A stretch of DNA of 64,000 bases from Microbulbifer variabilis. Lineage in GTDB: Bacteria; Pseudomonadota; Gammaproteobacteria; Pseudomonadales; Cellvibrionaceae. The notes below the pieces were generated by a model. That model did not search any database. It saw nothing but the letters and a program-made list of their open reading frames with translations, and was not told where the DNA came from. The translations under genes were made by a program, and so were the position numbers. Of this stretch, positions 18,416 to 28,689 are shown one piece after another (the stretch's first letter is position 1; each line of letters starts with the position of its first letter). The stretch covers positions 248,001 to 312,000 of the forward strand of contig NZ_JAIVKI010000002.1 of assembly GCF_020524905.1 (NCBI RefSeq). The letters are read 5' to 3'.

Positions 18416-18970
18416 ATGTCCCCACTGCGCAGCCACAACGATTCTGTGAGCAAGAAAACCCCGCAACTTGGCCAACGCGTTTTTATTGACCCACAGTCGG
18501 CTGTGATCGGTGACGTCACTCTGGGTGATGATTGCTCCATATGGCCCATGGCGGTGGTTCGCGGGGATATGCATCGTATTCAGGTTGGTGCACGTACCAG
18601 TGTCCAAGACGGTGCGGTATTGCACATCACCCATGCCGGTCCCTTTAACCCTGAGGGTTGGCCGCTGATAATCGGCGAAGACGTCACGATCGGTCACAAA
18701 GCCTGCCTGCATGGCTGTACTATCGGCAACCGGATTTTGATCGGTATCGGCGCCATCGTACTGGACGGTGCTGTGATTGAAGACGAAGTGGTATTGGCGG
18801 CAGGCGCGCTGGTACCACCAGGCAAAACCCTGGAGAGTGGCTACCTCTATGTGGGTTCCCCCTGTCGCAAAGCTCGCCCATTATCCGAAAAGGAGAAGGC
18901 GTTTTTCAGCTATTCCGCGCAAAACTATGTGAATTTGAAGGATCAATATCTGCGTCAAGATAGTGAATAA
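18416..18970 (+). CDS. Gamma-carbonic anhydrase family protein (YrdA-like)
   Basis: A left-handed beta-helix hexapeptide-repeat protein. The repeats run through most of its 184 residues (for example VIGDVTLGDDCSIWPMAVV and GEDVTIGHKACLHGCTIG). The metal-binding histidines are present (VLHITH, IGHKACLHG). Many YrdA-like members show little carbonic anhydrase activity, so the true reaction is uncertain. ATG 18416 has AGGAG eight bases upstream and gives the usual length. ATG 18383 also has a possible AGGA site. Next to prlC, as in pseudomonads. Confidence 0.88.
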   Translation: MSPLRSHNDSVSKKTPQLGQRVFIDPQSAVIGDVTLGDDCSIWPMAVVRGDMHRIQVGARTSVQDGAVLHITHAGPFNPEGWPLIIGEDVTIGHKACLHGCTIGNRILIGIGAIVLDGAVIEDEVVLAAGALVPPGKTLESGYLYVGSPCRKARPLSEKEKAFFSYSAQNYVNLKDQYLRQDSE

Positions 18971-19166
18971 CTCATCGCCGAGCGATTCAACATCCATGCT
19001 CAATCTAATACTGATTAACTGCGAAAGCCTTGTGCACACCAGAGAGACGGTATTTTCAGGCATGGGAGTCGCCACAGCCCCTGTTTATCCCATCATCAAG
19101 AGAGCCATAGGCCACACCCTGAGCTGTAGCCTTTTCGAAATAGGGTTTGAGGCTTAATTGGAGAAG

Positions 19167-19188
19167 CCGCCGCAATCACTTGCGGCGG
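19167..19188 (+). terminator. Hairpin, likely terminator of the gamma-carbonic anhydrase gene
   Basis: CCGCCGCAA and TTGCGGCGG form a perfect 9-bp stem with a 4-base loop, followed by TATTTACTT. It lies about 200 bases after the plus-strand stop, just before the stop of the minus-strand membrane gene. A 64-codon frame between (18963-19157) overlaps the upstream gene and looks spurious. Confidence 0.6.
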
Positions 19189-19210
19189 TATTTACTTACC
19201 TGGATGTCCT

Positions 19211-19612
19211 TTACTTGCCCTGTAGTCGTAGTAGCGCCGATGCGGCAATACCGCCAATAGCACAAGCGAGCACAATCACTAGAGGAGTCATGCTTCCCAG
19301 CACAAAAGCGCCATAGTCGTAGCCACGCTGGGGCAGAAGGTAGAACAGCAGGAAAGCAGCTGGCAGCAGTGACAGTAAGGCACCGCGCAAAAGCCAAGCG
19401 TTGCGCCAGGGTAACAGGAACAATAGACCACAGAGCCCGCCCCAGACAATTCGCTGGTAGAGATAGGTGTTACTGAGGTGCGGCGCCAGGTCTACCCCCA
19501 ACCACCGGGTAAAACCATAACTGCCCATAGCCCACAGACCCAGGGCATAACAGAGGCCGCCGAAACAGCCCACCGCAAAACACATAGAGAGATTACGCAA
19601 CCACTCGCGCAC
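19211..19612 (-). CDS. Small multi-pass membrane protein, unknown function
   Basis: A 133-residue protein with about four hydrophobic segments (near residues 7-28, 53-70, 76-92 and 103-125) and short Arg-rich ends. I do not recognise the family. It follows aroE by 46 bases on the same strand and may share its transcript. No conserved polar residue in the membrane suggests a catalytic role. Confidence 0.65.
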   Translation of the reverse strand: MREWLRNLSMCFAVGCFGGLCYALGLWAMGSYGFTRWLGVDLAPHLSNTYLYQRIVWGGLCGLLFLLPWRNAWLLRGALLSLLPAAFLLFYLLPQRGYDYGAFVLGSMTPLVIVLACAIGGIAASALLRLQGK

Positions 19613-19658
19613 AGCCAGTTTCCCCTTAATTTTGTTGTTATGATTTCAGCCGAATTAA

Positions 19659-20480
19659 TCAGGCTTTTAGTGTTCGCCGCAACTGCGCCAACACCGGTTC
19701 TACACGGGGCTTCACTCCGCGCCATAGGAAGAAGGCTTCCGCCGCCTGTCCCACCAGCATGCCGAGACCATCGGCCGCCTCAGCTCCCTGTGCTCGGGCC
19801 CAGTGTACAAAAGGCGTCGGCTTTGCACCGTAGACCATGTCATAAGCCCGGCCAGAACTTGTGAGAAGGTCTTCAGGCAGGGGGGGCAATTGATTATCCA
19901 GACTTGCTGAACTGGCATTGATTACCAGATCGAAACCACCGCATAGCTCATCCAGCCCACCTGCGGTCATGGCGCCATAGTGGGAAAATTCATCTGCCAG
20001 CTGGCAGGCCTTGGCGGCAGTGCGATTGGCAATATGCAATTGTGCGGGGCGCTCGGCCAGTAGCGGCAATAGTGCACCACGAGCGGCGCCACCGGCGCCC
20101 AGGAGTAATACCCGCTTATCCTCAATCACCCAACCCAGGTTTTCGCGGATATCCGCCACCAAGCCGGCGCCATCGGTATTGTCACCCAGCAGGTTACCAT
20201 GCTCGTCGGACACCAGGGTATTTACCGCGCCGGCGGCGGCGGCGCGCTCGGTAAGCTCATCCGCCAGCTCGCAAGCTTCAAGCTTAAACGGCACTGTTAC
20301 ATTGAGACCGCGACCACCCTCGGTAAAAAAGGCCTGCACGGTGCCGGCAAAACCATCGAGTGGGGCGAGCAGTTTCTCGTACACCAGATCTTCCCCGGTC
20401 TGAGCGGCAAAGGCGGTGTGAATTTGTGGGGAGAGGGAGTGGTCGATGGGATTGCCTACCACTCCGTAGCGGTCGCTCAC
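19659..20480 (-). CDS. aroE: Shikimate dehydrogenase (NADP)
   Basis: Reduces 3-dehydroshikimate to shikimate in aromatic amino-acid synthesis. The substrate domain has [12 protein letters not shown] (SxS motif) and LNVTVPFK (catalytic Lys), with D in GDNTDGAGL. The Rossmann part has [11 protein letters not shown] and the NADP-binding NRT (IANRTAAKA). At 273 residues it is complete. The GTG start at 20480 overlaps the TGA of the upstream NTF2-like gene (GTGA), so the two are translationally coupled. Confidence 0.96.
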   Translation of the reverse strand: MSDRYGVVGNPIDHSLSPQIHTAFAAQTGEDLVYEKLLAPLDGFAGTVQAFFTEGGRGLNVTVPFKLEACELADELTERAAAAGAVNTLVSDEHGNLLGDNTDGAGLVADIRENLGWVIEDKRVLLLGAGGAARGALLPLLAERPAQLHIANRTAAKACQLADEFSHYGAMTAGGLDELCGGFDLVINASSASLDNQLPPLPEDLLTSSGRAYDMVYGAKPTPFVHWARAQGAEAADGLGMLVGQAAEAFFLWRGVKPRVEPVLAQLRRTLKA

Positions 20481-20929
20481 GACTGGGTCCTCTTGCGCGC
20501 CCTGACCGCTTCGCGGATCTTGGCGCTTTCATCGACGATCACCAAAGCGTCGACTTTAAGGCCCTGATCGGTATCCGTCAGCAGGTAACGGGTGTGGGAG
20601 CTGTAGAGTTCGAGTGTCTTGTCGCTTTGCTCGCAGCGATGTAACAGGGTCCAACGCACGCTGGCAAGGCTACTGTAATCGTTCAACTCGATAATCTCGG
20701 TCACCGTACCGAGAATTTGGCACACCTCAAGGCGCCTGTAGGCGTTGAGCAACTTTTCGACCTGCTGCACAAAGGCGCTGCGACCCACCGTCAATTTGTT
20801 GCCATCTTCACGGTAATAATGCAGAGGGAAGCGGTAATAATCGGCTATCTGCTCCGCATCACCCGTTTCAAAGTGGCGCCTGTAATCCAGGAATAATGAG
20901 TTGATAGCTTCCAATCGCGTTTGTTGCAC
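20477..20929 (-). CDS. NTF2/SnoaL-like domain protein, unknown role
   Basis: A 150-residue cytosolic protein whose N-terminal pattern (helix, then [20 protein letters not shown]) and later strands ([14 protein letters not shown]) suggest an NTF2-like alpha+beta barrel. Such folds serve as enzymes or binding proteins, and no catalytic residue set is obvious. GTG 20929 has a strong AGGAGG site seven bases upstream. It lies between hemF and aroE, overlapping aroE by 4 bases. Its link to either pathway is unknown. Confidence 0.7.
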   Translation of the reverse strand: MQQTRLEAINSLFLDYRRHFETGDAEQIADYYRFPLHYYREDGNKLTVGRSAFVQQVEKLLNAYRRLEVCQILGTVTEIIELNDYSSLASVRWTLLHRCEQSDKTLELYSSHTRYLLTDTDQGLKVDALVIVDESAKIREAVRARKRTQS

Positions 20930-20957
20930 GGCAAACCTCCTTAGTGCCTGATCCGGG

Positions 20958-21869
<912 letters not shown>

Positions 21870-21890
21870 TCACTAACTCTTCTATAGAAA

Positions 21891-22457
21891 TCAACCACCC
21901 GCGCGCAACTGCTCGCCGCTGAGTAGATCGCGAATCTCGCTAGGGGATTTTCGACCACCAGTAGCACCGCCACCGACATAGTCGAGGGCATCACCAAAAT
22001 AGCGGAGTACCTGGTACTTATGCCGTGCGGGTTGGCACCCCGCCGGATTGGCTGAGGTAGATACGATAGCACCACCAAAAGCCCGTGTTAACGCAGCGGT
22101 GAAAGAGTGGTCGGTGTGGCGCAGAGCCACCGCGGGGTGAGCGCCACAGACCCAATAGGGTACGTGGCCTTTATGGGGTACCAGCCAAGTCACGGGGCCG
22201 GGCCAGGTTTCCCGCAGCTGCTGGCGCTGCTCGGCGCTGAGGGGGTCGAGCAACTGGCTAAAACTTTCCTCCTCACCGGAAACCAGGATCAGACCTTTCT
22301 CCAATGGGCGGTTTTTCAGGCGCAACAGGCGCCTAACGGCCTGCAAGTTATTTGGATCGCAGGCGAGACCCCACACGGATTCGGTGGGGTGAGCGATAAC
22401 ACCGCCCGCCGCCAAGGCGCGGGCGGCCTGCTTAACAGCGAGCGGTGAATACCTCAT
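21891..22457 (-). CDS. tsaC: Threonylcarbamoyl-AMP synthase (Sua5/YrdC family)
   Basis: Makes threonylcarbamoyl-adenylate from Thr, bicarbonate and ATP for the t6A37 modification of tRNAs. The short single-domain form (188 residues) has the YrdC motifs AAGGVIAHPTESVWGLACDP and KNRPLEKGLILV, then SANPAG near the end. I chose ATG 22457 (MRYSPLAVKQ), which gives the usual length. The longer frame would run back into purE and has no family likeness. It lies 13 bases after purE. Confidence 0.94.
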   Translation of the reverse strand: MRYSPLAVKQAARALAAGGVIAHPTESVWGLACDPNNLQAVRRLLRLKNRPLEKGLILVSGEEESFSQLLDPLSAEQRQQLRETWPGPVTWLVPHKGHVPYWVCGAHPAVALRHTDHSFTAALTRAFGGAIVSTSANPAGCQPARHKYQVLRYFGDALDYVGGGATGGRKSPSEIRDLLSGEQLRAGG

Positions 22458-22470
22458 GGCAGTGTCGCTG

Positions 22471-22986
22471 TTACTTGGCTTTACGCTGCTGCAGGTCTTT
22501 TTGCAGCTGCGCGTCCTTGGCGATGATCGCCTCGGCGTTTGCACGACGCTCATCTACTAGCTTCTGGTGCATTTCCGCATCGGAAGAACCAATAATCTGG
22601 GCGGCCAGGTAGGCAGCGTTCTTGGCGCCTGCTTTGCCGATTGCCACGGTAGCAACTGGAATACCGCCGGGCATTTGTACAGTGGACAAAAGCGCATCCA
22701 GGCCATCCAGGGAAGCGTTGATCGGCACGCCGATTACCGGCTTCAAAGTAGTGGCGGAAACAGCACCGGCCAGATGCGCAGCCATGCCAGCGGCACAGAT
22801 AAATGCAGCACACCCACGCTTGTCAGCATCAGTCACATAACTGTGAGTCGCTTCGGGGGTGCGGTGGGCGGAGGTGACTTTTACTTCAAAGGGAATGTCG
22901 AATGTCTCCAGTACACCGAAAGCGGCTTCCATTACTGGCAGATCGGAGTCGGACCCCATCAGGATCGCTACAAAAGGCTTGCTCAT
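22471..22986 (-). CDS. purE: N5-carboxyaminoimidazole ribonucleotide mutase
   Basis: Class I PurE, a step of purine synthesis that moves the carboxyl group of N5-CAIR. It has the signatures [15 protein letters not shown] and [11 protein letters not shown], with GVPI and [20 protein letters not shown] 22986 (MSKPFVAIL) gives 171 residues with a purine-rich site upstream. A TTG seven codons earlier is less likely. The partner purK, often adjacent, is absent here; tsaC follows instead. Confidence 0.95.
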   Translation of the reverse strand: MSKPFVAILMGSDSDLPVMEAAFGVLETFDIPFEVKVTSAHRTPEATHSYVTDADKRGCAAFICAAGMAAHLAGAVSATTLKPVIGVPINASLDGLDALLSTVQMPGGIPVATVAIGKAGAKNAAYLAAQIIGSSDAEMHQKLVDERRANAEAIIAKDAQLQKDLQQRKAK

Positions 22987-23139
22987 TTCAACTCTCTTAA
23001 CTGTCAAAGCGGGGGGAAGCGCCGCAATCTAGCGGATTGCGCAGCCGCGCACAAGGTGTTGCCGAACGTCTCCCCCGGAGCAATCGTTTATCCACAGTCT
23101 CCCTTTATTAGGCCACCAGCGCTGAAACTTTAGCCAGGC

Positions 23140-24573
23140 TCACAATGCGGCTTTAACACCTGCGGCGTAATCCGGGTCCACCTTGTGAAACTCAGCCAAT
23201 TGCCTCTGCACTATCTCATCTGGAACCCCAGCCATGGCCCTTGCAATATTGCCAAAAAGCCGCTGCTTTTCGCCGTCATCGAAAAGATTGAAGAGCGCCC
23301 GGACCTGGCTGTAATCATCGTTGCCCTCGCGATGATCGTAACGATCGGCGGTGCCAGAAAGCGCCAGTGGAGGCTCCTTGGCACTGGGGTCTTCCTGAGG
23401 GCCATTGAAACTGTTGGGCTCGTAATAGGCGTCGGGATTACCCGTGCGAATTCCCGTGGTATTCATCTCGCCATCGCGGTAGTAGTTATGCACCGGGCAG
23501 TGCGGTGCATTGACCGGCAAATTTTCATAGTGAGTACCCAGGCGGTGGCGGTGGGCATCGGCGTAGGAAAACACTCGCGCCTGCAACATTTTATCTGGGG
23601 AAAAACTAATACCCGGCACAATGTTTGAAGGAGAGAAGGCGGCCTGCTCCAACTCGGCAAAATAGTCATCGGGATTGCGATTTAACTCCATCTCGCCAAC
23701 CTCGATCATTGGGTAATCCCCGTGGGGCCACACTTTGGTCAGATCGAATGGATTGTAAGCTGTCTTGGCCGCTTCAGCTTCCGGCATTATTTGTACCTGA
23801 AGGCTCCACTTGGGGTAATCGCCCTTCTCAATTGCACCGAACAACGCCTCCTGGTAGCTCTCACGGGTGCGACCAACCACCTCCTCCGCTTCGGCATCGG
23901 TATGGAACTTGTGTCCCTGGCGGGTCTTGAAATGAAACTTCACCCAGAAGCGCTCACCAGCACTGTTCCACAGAGAGTAAGTATGGGAACCGTAACCGTT
24001 CATATGCATGGGTGAAATCGGAAGGCCGCGGTCGGAGAAGAGGATCGTAACCTGGTGCAGACTTTCCGGGGACAGCGACCAGAAATCCCACATGGCGGTG
24101 GGGGAGCGCAGGTGACTGCGGGGATGGCGTTTTTGCGTGTGGATAAAATCGGGGAACTTGTAGGGGTCGCGTACGAAAAAGACGGGGGTGTTATTGCCTA
24201 CCAGGTCCCAGTTGCCCTCCTCGGTATAGAACTTCAGGGCAAATCCACGCACATCGCGCTCGGCATCTGCCGCCCCCAACTCCCCGGCCACCGTAGAAAA
24301 ACGGGCGATCATCGGTGTTTCTGCGCCCTTCTTCAGTACCTTGGCACAAGTGTATTTGCCGATATCCCCGGTGATGCGCAGTGTGCCGTAAGCCCCCCAC
24401 CCTTTAGCATGTACGGTGCGTTCGGGAATCCGCTCGCGATTCTGATGGCCGAGTTTCTCCAGCAGCTGATAATCCTGAATTAATAGCGGCCCTCGTGGGC
24501 CCGCAGTCAAACTATTTTGATTATCCGGAATGGACGCGCCGGCATCGGTGGTGAGTTTGGGTTTATCCGCCAT
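23140..24573 (-). CDS. Monofunctional heme catalase
   Basis: Breaks down hydrogen peroxide. At 477 residues it belongs to the small-subunit catalases. The active-site His is in [12 protein letters not shown], the Asn in [13 protein letters not shown], and the heme-ligand Tyr in [14 protein letters not shown]. It has no signal peptide and is likely cytosolic. ATG 24573 follows AGGAGG by seven bases. It stands between purE and dprA, and a perfect 16-bp palindrome lies about 54 bases upstream, a possible operator. No oxyR or ankyrin-type catalase partner gene is seen. Confidence 0.95.
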   Translation of the reverse strand: MADKPKLTTDAGASIPDNQNSLTAGPRGPLLIQDYQLLEKLGHQNRERIPERTVHAKGWGAYGTLRITGDIGKYTCAKVLKKGAETPMIARFSTVAGELGAADAERDVRGFALKFYTEEGNWDLVGNNTPVFFVRDPYKFPDFIHTQKRHPRSHLRSPTAMWDFWSLSPESLHQVTILFSDRGLPISPMHMNGYGSHTYSLWNSAGERFWVKFHFKTRQGHKFHTDAEAEEVVGRTRESYQEALFGAIEKGDYPKWSLQVQIMPEAEAAKTAYNPFDLTKVWPHGDYPMIEVGEMELNRNPDDYFAELEQAAFSPSNIVPGISFSPDKMLQARVFSYADAHRHRLGTHYENLPVNAPHCPVHNYYRDGEMNTTGIRTGNPDAYYEPNSFNGPQEDPSAKEPPLALSGTADRYDHREGNDDYSQVRALFNLFDDGEKQRLFGNIARAMAGVPDEIVQRQLAEFHKVDPDYAAGVKAAL

Positions 24574-24619
24574 AACCTGCCTCCTGTTTGAGAATCCACT
24601 GAGTATTAACGCTGTGCCA

Positions 24620-24635
24620 ATGGTTCGCGAACCAT
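24620..24635. promoter_or_regulatory. Perfect 16-bp palindrome upstream of the catalase gene
   Basis: ATGGTTCGCGAACCAT is identical on both strands. It sits between the dprA stop and the catalase start, centred about 54 bases before the catalase ATG, where a promoter or operator would be. It has no loop and no T-run, so a protein-binding site is likelier than a terminator. The binding protein is not known. Confidence 0.5.
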
Positions 24636-24661
24636 CCGGCGGCTGCAGCCTCTAGGATGAT

Positions 24662-25807
24662 TTAAGTGGTTACGCCCTCGCCCCGAAGACAGCAACTTGC
24701 GCCCTGCACTGTCAGCTGATAACCGCCGGGCAACTGCTCCAACAGCCCCTCCAACTCCATTTGCAGCAACAGCGCCATCAGTTCACCGGTGGACTCCCCG
24801 GTATCCGCCGCCAGCTGTTCAATACTGCGTGGACCGCCCTGCAGGGCTAACAGTAATTCCTGTTGTTGATTGTCAAGCGCTACCCTAATTGTGACTTCAC
24901 TCTTTACGGACTCAGACAACAAGCCGCCCAGCTGTCCGGCAATATCTGCACTGGTTTCCACCAATGTCGCCCCTTCTCGAATCAAGTGATGGCAGCCCCT
25001 GGCCATAGGGTTGTGAATAGAGCCGGGTATGGCGAAGACCTCGCGATTTTGTTCCAGCGCCAGGCGCGCGGTAATCAGTGAGCCCGATCGCACCGCTGCC
25101 TCTACCAGCAATACTCCCATGGAGAGCCCGCTGATTATCCGGTTGCGACGCGGGAAATTTTTCGCCTCGGCACCGCTGCCGAGTGGCAATTCGCTGACAA
25201 TAGCGCCGCCAGCGGCAAGGATATCTTCGGCCAGGACTCGGTTTTGGCGGGGGTAGACGGAGTCGACGCCGCTGCCCAACACCGCAATCGTGACCCCCTC
25301 ACCTCTCAATGCCCCCTGGTGCGCTGCCGTATCCACTCCCAGAGCCAGCCCTGAAGTGATAGCAAAACCGGAGCGGGCCAGCTCCATGGCAAAGCTGCGG
25401 GCATTATCCAAGCCGGCGGTGGTGGCACGACGCGCACCGACAATAGCGATCTGGGGTATAGAGAGAGCGGCGCGGGCACCGCGTAAATACAGTAATGGTG
25501 GCGGTCGCGAGATTTCCGCAAGTAAGTCCGGGTAGTCCATATCATCGTGGTGCACCAGCTGCACACCGATTTGCGCACAGCGGGCTCGTTCGGCAGCCAC
25601 CCACTCCAACAACTCGCTCTGGGCACCAAGACGGCAACACTCTCGCCATTGGGATTGCGCCCGTGGCGGCAGTTTGCTTAACAAAGTTGGGGGAAATTGC
25701 AGTAGAGCCCGATCGGGGCTATCGAAATGCTCTAGCAGCTGCCAGTAACGGGCAGGGCCCAAACCCTCAAGGCGCAGCAGGGCTATACTGGCGGTCAACG
25801 CATCCAT
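24662..25807 (-). CDS. dprA: DNA-processing protein DprA (Smf)
   Basis: Binds single-stranded DNA taken up in transformation and loads RecA. The Rossmann-like core shows IAIVGARRATTAG, SGLALGVDTAAHQGAL, VLGSGVDSVYPRQN and FPRRNRIISGLSMG, then ARLALEQNREVFAIPGS. A helical SAM-like N-terminus (about residues 1-70) and a C-terminal winged-helix (about 310-370) complete a 381-residue protein. It follows the LysM gene by about 105 bases. DprA is present in many bacteria that have never been shown to be competent. Confidence 0.95.
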   Translation of the reverse strand: MDALTASIALLRLEGLGPARYWQLLEHFDSPDRALLQFPPTLLSKLPPRAQSQWRECCRLGAQSELLEWVAAERARCAQIGVQLVHHDDMDYPDLLAEISRPPPLLYLRGARAALSIPQIAIVGARRATTAGLDNARSFAMELARSGFAITSGLALGVDTAAHQGALRGEGVTIAVLGSGVDSVYPRQNRVLAEDILAAGGAIVSELPLGSGAEAKNFPRRNRIISGLSMGVLLVEAAVRSGSLITARLALEQNREVFAIPGSIHNPMARGCHHLIREGATLVETSADIAGQLGGLLSESVKSEVTIRVALDNQQQELLLALQGGPRSIEQLAADTGESTGELMALLLQMELEGLLEQLPGGYQLTVQGASCCLRGEGVTT

Positions 25808-25912
25808 GCAGCTTACCGTTTTGTCTGTTTTGATGGAAAGTGGCTATTCAGCGGTGCGGCACTCCAAACAGCAAGAGTCACCGCACTCTCTATCTCTACT
25901 TACATCTACTTG

Positions 25913-26983
25913 TTATGGGTTGCGCACCGAGTCCATCACCGCCAGGGGGCGATCGGCTTCGAGAATCAACGCCAGGCTCATCTTCTCAAAGGTGCGGAAA
26001 ACCATCATCTCGCCAGCGCGTTCATCTGGAAGTTTTACGCTGTCCCCGGCAATGCGATCACGAACCATAGAGCCGCGCTTATAAACGGCCATCACATTGC
26101 CGGGCACTATGCCATCGCGCTCCCCCAGGTTGAGGATGACCACGTCAAGCTTGCCGATCTGGGTCACACCCTCATCCACACCCACAATTAAGCCATTTAC
26201 CGTCACTGCGGGAGCACTGGGATGGAAGAGCGCGTCAATAGAACGCTCTTCCACCGGCATCAAATGATCCTCAAGGCGGATCTCGCGGGCGGTACTGGCC
26301 ACGCCCAGAGTGGCGACAGAGAATCCAGGCCGGTTATCCGGATCCAGCTGCAGCAAATCCACCTCACCCACACCCAACGCCTGGCGTCCCAGAGTCTCAT
26401 TACTGACGGGGTCTACATACACAGGGCCTGGGCGGTAGAGGCCATAGGAAGCCAGGGGCACCTCGAATTCACCGCGCGCATAGATGGTATCACCCGCGCC
26501 CATAAGAATGTGGTTATCGGAACCGGACACAATATAAGGCGTGCCCTCGAAGGCATCTGGCTCGACGATACGGGTGCGCGACAGGAAAGCATTGATAGCA
26601 TCCAGGGGAATTGCCGGGATAGCATCCTCTACCGCCTCACGGCGAATCTGAGGTGTCAGGCGATTGCCGTTTGCACCCGGTGACAATTGATAGGCACGCG
26701 GTCCGCGCTGTAGTTGCAGTTGTGGCTGACCATCTACATACACCAGGCGCAAGCTGTCGCCGGGGAAGATCAAGTGGGGGTTCTCAACCTGCGGGTTGAC
26801 TTGCCAGATCTCCGGCCAATACCAGGGCTGTACCAGAAATTCACTGGAGATATCCCATAGGGTATCGCCCTTTTGCACAACATAGGCATCCGGGTGGCTG
26901 GGATTCAGGCGCACCTGATCCTGCGCTTGGGTGCCAAGGGCGACCGCCAACATCGAGACGGCGGCCAGGATTATTTTTTTCAT
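25913..26983 (-). CDS. LysM-domain protein, probably exported
   Basis: A signal peptide (residues 1-20, ending ALGTQA) is followed directly by one LysM domain (AYVVQKGDTLWDISSEF, then NPHLIFPGDSLRLVYVDG, about residues 33-85), which binds peptidoglycan. The remaining 270 residues have no motif I recognise. It matches the conserved LysM gene next to dprA in pseudomonads. Its start is divergent from def with a 182-bp shared promoter region. Likely acts in the periplasm at the cell wall; its precise role is unknown. Confidence 0.88.
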   Translation of the reverse strand: MKKIILAAVSMLAVALGTQAQDQVRLNPSHPDAYVVQKGDTLWDISSEFLVQPWYWPEIWQVNPQVENPHLIFPGDSLRLVYVDGQPQLQLQRGPRAYQLSPGANGNRLTPQIRREAVEDAIPAIPLDAINAFLSRTRIVEPDAFEGTPYIVSGSDNHILMGAGDTIYARGEFEVPLASYGLYRPGPVYVDPVSNETLGRQALGVGEVDLLQLDPDNRPGFSVATLGVASTAREIRLEDHLMPVEERSIDALFHPSAPAVTVNGLIVGVDEGVTQIGKLDVVILNLGERDGIVPGNVMAVYKRGSMVRDRIAGDSVKLPDERAGEMMVFRTFEKMSLALILEADRPLAVMDSVRNP

Positions 26984-27165
26984 GGAAGCATTCCTATGCT
27001 CTTTATCGCTATAATTCTCAGCGCCGGGTCACCCTTCACAGGAAATGTGGCCAGCCCCGGGCGCGCGGCGCCAGCGAAAATCGGGGTCCACTCGGTAAAT
27101 ATTGAGCGCGATCATAATGTTATCAGCGCACGTTCAACGAATACTAGAAGTTTGTCACAGGTGTT

Positions 27166-27672
27166 ATGGCTAAACTCGAGATACTGGAATTTCCCGATCC
27201 GCGCCTGCGTGAGATCGCCAAACCCGTCGCAAAAGTCACCGACGCGCACCGCCAGCTGCTAGAAGACATGTTCGAAACCATGTACGCGGCACCTGGTATT
27301 GGTCTTGCCGCGACTCAGGTCAATGTCCATGAGCGTATCGTGGTGGTGGATATCTCTGAGGACAACAGCGAACCGTTGGCCTTTATCAACCCCGAAATCG
27401 AGGTGTTAGAGGAAGAAATCCATCAGTACGATGAGGGCTGCCTTTCGGTACCCGGCTTCTACGAGACGGTGGAACGCCCACGCAAGGTGCGAATCAAGGC
27501 TCTGGACCGCAACGGCGAACCCTTTGCCATAGAAGCTGAGGGACTGCTGGCAGTGTGTATCCAGCATGAAGTCGATCACCTGGATGGCAAGCTATTCGTG
27601 GATTACATCTCCCCACTCAAGCGCAACCGCATTCGCTCCAAGCTGGAAAAGTCCCAGCGCCGACGCGCCTGA
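27166..27672 (+). CDS. def: Peptide deformylase
   Basis: Removes the formyl group from the N-terminal Met of new proteins. All three metal motifs are present: [16 protein letters not shown] (Cys ligand) and HEVDHLDG (two His ligands and catalytic Glu). At 168 residues it is the usual gammaproteobacterial form. First gene of def-fmt-rsmB, the standard order, where fmt adds the formyl group this enzyme later removes. Confidence 0.97.
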   Translation: MAKLEILEFPDPRLREIAKPVAKVTDAHRQLLEDMFETMYAAPGIGLAATQVNVHERIVVVDISEDNSEPLAFINPEIEVLEEEIHQYDEGCLSVPGFYETVERPRKVRIKALDRNGEPFAIEAEGLLAVCIQHEVDHLDGKLFVDYISPLKRNRIRSKLEKSQRRRA

Positions 27673-27735
27673 CATAAAGAACTGGCCGCCGGCTGGCCCG
27701 GCGCCATCTCCACCCCTCGATTTGAGAATCCGCCA

Positions 27736-28689
27736 GTGAATATCATTTTTGCCGGCACGCCGGACTTTGCCGCCGTGCACCTGCAGGCGCTGCTCGATAG
27801 CGACCACCACGTCATTGCCGTTTACACCCAACCAGACAGGCCGGCGGGGCGCGGCAAGAAACTGCTGGCAAGTCCGGTCAAGCAGCTGGCCCTCTCCCAC
27901 GATATCCCCGTGTATCAGCCACAGAGCCTGCGCGACCAGGCAGCCCAAGAAGAACTAGCGGCGCTCGGCGCCGATATTATGGTGGTGGTGGCCTATGGTC
28001 TGATCCTGCCGCAGACGGTGCTGGACAACCCTCGATTGGGCTGTATCAACGTACACGCTTCCCTACTGCCGCGCTGGCGCGGCGCCGCTCCCATCCAACG
28101 TGCCGTTGAGGCAGGTGACAGCCAGAGTGGTGTGGCAATTATGCAAATGGAGGCCGGACTGGATACAGGTCCAGTGCTGGTGGAGCGCCGCTGCGACATC
28201 ACTGAAAAAGAAACGGGCGGCAGCCTGCACGACAAACTCGCCGAACTCGGCGGACCGGCCCTGATCGAGGCCCTGGCGCAACTGGCGTTAGGCACGGCCA
28301 AGCCGGAAGTCCAGGATGATACAACGGCCAACTACGCCAATAAAATCACCAAAGAGGAAGCGCGCATCGACTGGCAGCGCCCGGCGCAGGAACTTCAGCG
28401 CCAGATCCGCGCCTTCAACCCTTTCCCTGTGTGCTGGACCACCTTTAGCGATAGCAAAGGCGAGCAACGCCTGCGTATCTATAGCGCCAGCCTTGAACGC
28501 GGCTGCCACAGCGATACGCCCGGCACTGTTTTGGCCTGTGACGATGAAGGCATCCTGGTGGCCTGTGGTCGAGAGGCCCTGCGCCTGCAAATACTGCAGT
28601 TGCCCGGTAAAAAGGCACTGCCCGCAACAGAAATTTTGAAAGGCTACCGGGCGCTATTTGCCCCAGGCACACAATTGGGATCATTATGA
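27736..28689 (+). CDS. fmt: Methionyl-tRNA formyltransferase
   Basis: Formylates initiator Met-tRNA using 10-formyl-tetrahydrofolate. The catalytic domain has the start IIFAGTPDFAAVHL, the folate-site motif INVHASLLPRWRGAAPIQ and D in ETGLDTG-like MEAGLDTGPVL. The C-terminal OB-fold tRNA-binding domain follows from about residue 205. It uses a GTG start at 27736. It lies 63 bases after def and overlaps rsmB by 4 bases (ATGA). Confidence 0.97.
   Translation: MNIIFAGTPDFAAVHLQALLDSDHHVIAVYTQPDRPAGRGKKLLASPVKQLALSHDIPVYQPQSLRDQAAQEELAALGADIMVVVAYGLILPQTVLDNPRLGCINVHASLLPRWRGAAPIQRAVEAGDSQSGVAIMQMEAGLDTGPVLVERRCDITEKETGGSLHDKLAELGGPALIEALAQLALGTAKPEVQDDTTANYANKITKEEARIDWQRPAQELQRQIRAFNPFPVCWTTFSDSKGEQRLRIYSASLERGCHSDTPGTVLACDDEGILVACGREALRLQILQLPGKKALPATEILKGYRALFAPGTQLGSL

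Noticed and set aside
18963-19157. 64-codon frame after the gamma-carbonic anhydrase gene
   Set aside because: Overlaps the end of the real gene and shows no family features.
22458-22553. Upstream extension of tsaC
   Set aside because: The extra 32 residues are a shadow of purE in another frame and do not fit the family's start.
23089-23097. Single TTATCCACA between purE and catalase genes
   Set aside because: An isolated perfect DnaA box; single copies are expected by chance in a chromosome.
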